NCBI GenBank assembly: GCA_019090295.1
Contig: JAHRWG010000371.1
Coordinates: 1 to 5,428 of the forward strand
DNA from: Cycloclasticus sp.
Lineage (GTDB): Bacteria; Pseudomonadota; Gammaproteobacteria; Methylococcales; Cycloclasticaceae
Direction of reading: 5' to 3'
Length of the DNA stretch: 5,428 bases
Both the position numbers and the translations under genes were made by a program. The notes under the pieces are model-generated. The model was not told the DNA's origin and did no database searches. It saw only the letters and a list, made by a program, of their open reading frames with translations. Positions 5,321 to 5,428 of the stretch are shown in pieces (positions within the stretch are counted from its first letter, which is position 1; the number at the start of each line of letters is the position of its first letter).

Positions 5321-5428
5321 ATCAAAAAGCAACTTATTGGAATAATAAAATGGCAATTACTTTTGCTATTAGTTTAATATTAGGAACTAATACAGGTAGT
5401 GTATTTGTGCAACAACAAAAACATAACA
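5305..5428 (+). CDS. Start of a single-span membrane protein, candidate inner-membrane spanin (3' partial)
   Basis: Open from ATG 5305 to the window end, giving 41 codons. The N-terminus MEKTIDQKATYWNNK is polar and charged, then comes a hydrophobic segment from about residue 16 (MAITFAISLILGTNTGSVFV), then a polar QQQKHN. This is the layout of a type II single-span protein with the C-terminus in the periplasm, as for i-spanins (Rz type), whose periplasmic part is usually a coiled coil. It overlaps the lipoprotein gene by 16 bases in another frame, as spanin genes often do, although here the lipoprotein comes first. Gly, Asn and Thr inside the span make it a weak one. The rest of the protein lies beyond the window, so other small membrane proteins cannot be excluded. 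Confidence 0.6.
   Translation, partial: MEKTIDQKATYWNNKMAITFAISLILGTNTGSVFVQQQKHN

Noticed and set aside
5095..5325. 76-codon minus-strand frame with hydrophobic stretches
   Set aside because: It is opposite three overlapping + strand frames that have sensible membrane or lipoprotein features; the hydrophobicity comes from antisense of Lys/Glu-rich codons.

Overview
This window looks like part of a bacteriophage or prophage of a Bacteroidota (Flavobacteriia-like) host. The DNA is strongly AT-rich. Every supported gene is on the + strand, packed head to tail with gaps of at most 16 bases or short overlaps. Starts are preceded by A/T-rich sequence rather than convincing Shine-Dalgarno motifs, as is typical of Bacteroidota. 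Several proteins resemble virion families I know from Bacteroidetes phages. Assignments rest on sequence reading alone; no search was run.

Layout. (1) 2-1418, head and neck region: the C-terminal end of a structural protein cut by the window edge, a DUF6712-type head-tail connector, and a conserved tail-tube or tail-completion-like protein ending in a 9-residue tandem repeat. (2) 1435-4265, appendage region: five consecutive genes for small, beta-rich virion proteins. They carry fibre motifs (YFNTT...VYDGTDW; DGTNPHGTTLADV), a BppU-like immunoglobulin-fold baseplate protein, a probable lectin-like receptor-binding protein, and a small conserved fibre-associated protein. (3) 4282-5428, lysis and membrane region: a previously easy-to-miss 51-aa single-span protein with a duplicated proline-rich tail, a three-span putative holin, a four-span membrane protein, a 55-aa lipoprotein, and the start of another single-span protein. 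The last two could be a two-component spanin pair.

Working together, the first two blocks would build the neck, tail tip and host-recognition structures, and the third would carry out timed lysis. The whole block probably forms one late operon with translational coupling: three junctions share the stop/start TAATG. One sequence inside the gene at 3789-4265 matches the Bacteroidota primary-sigma promoter pattern (TTTG, 19 bases, TAATTTTG). It lies about 165 bases upstream of the lysis block and could give that block its own transcription.

No stretch longer than 16 bases lacks a gene. I see no tRNA, rRNA, CRISPR, insertion sequence, attachment site or convincing terminator. The most interesting points are the 51-aa repeat protein, whose repeat copies differ almost only at synonymous sites, the lipoprotein/membrane-protein overlap, and a fibre apparently split over several small proteins.
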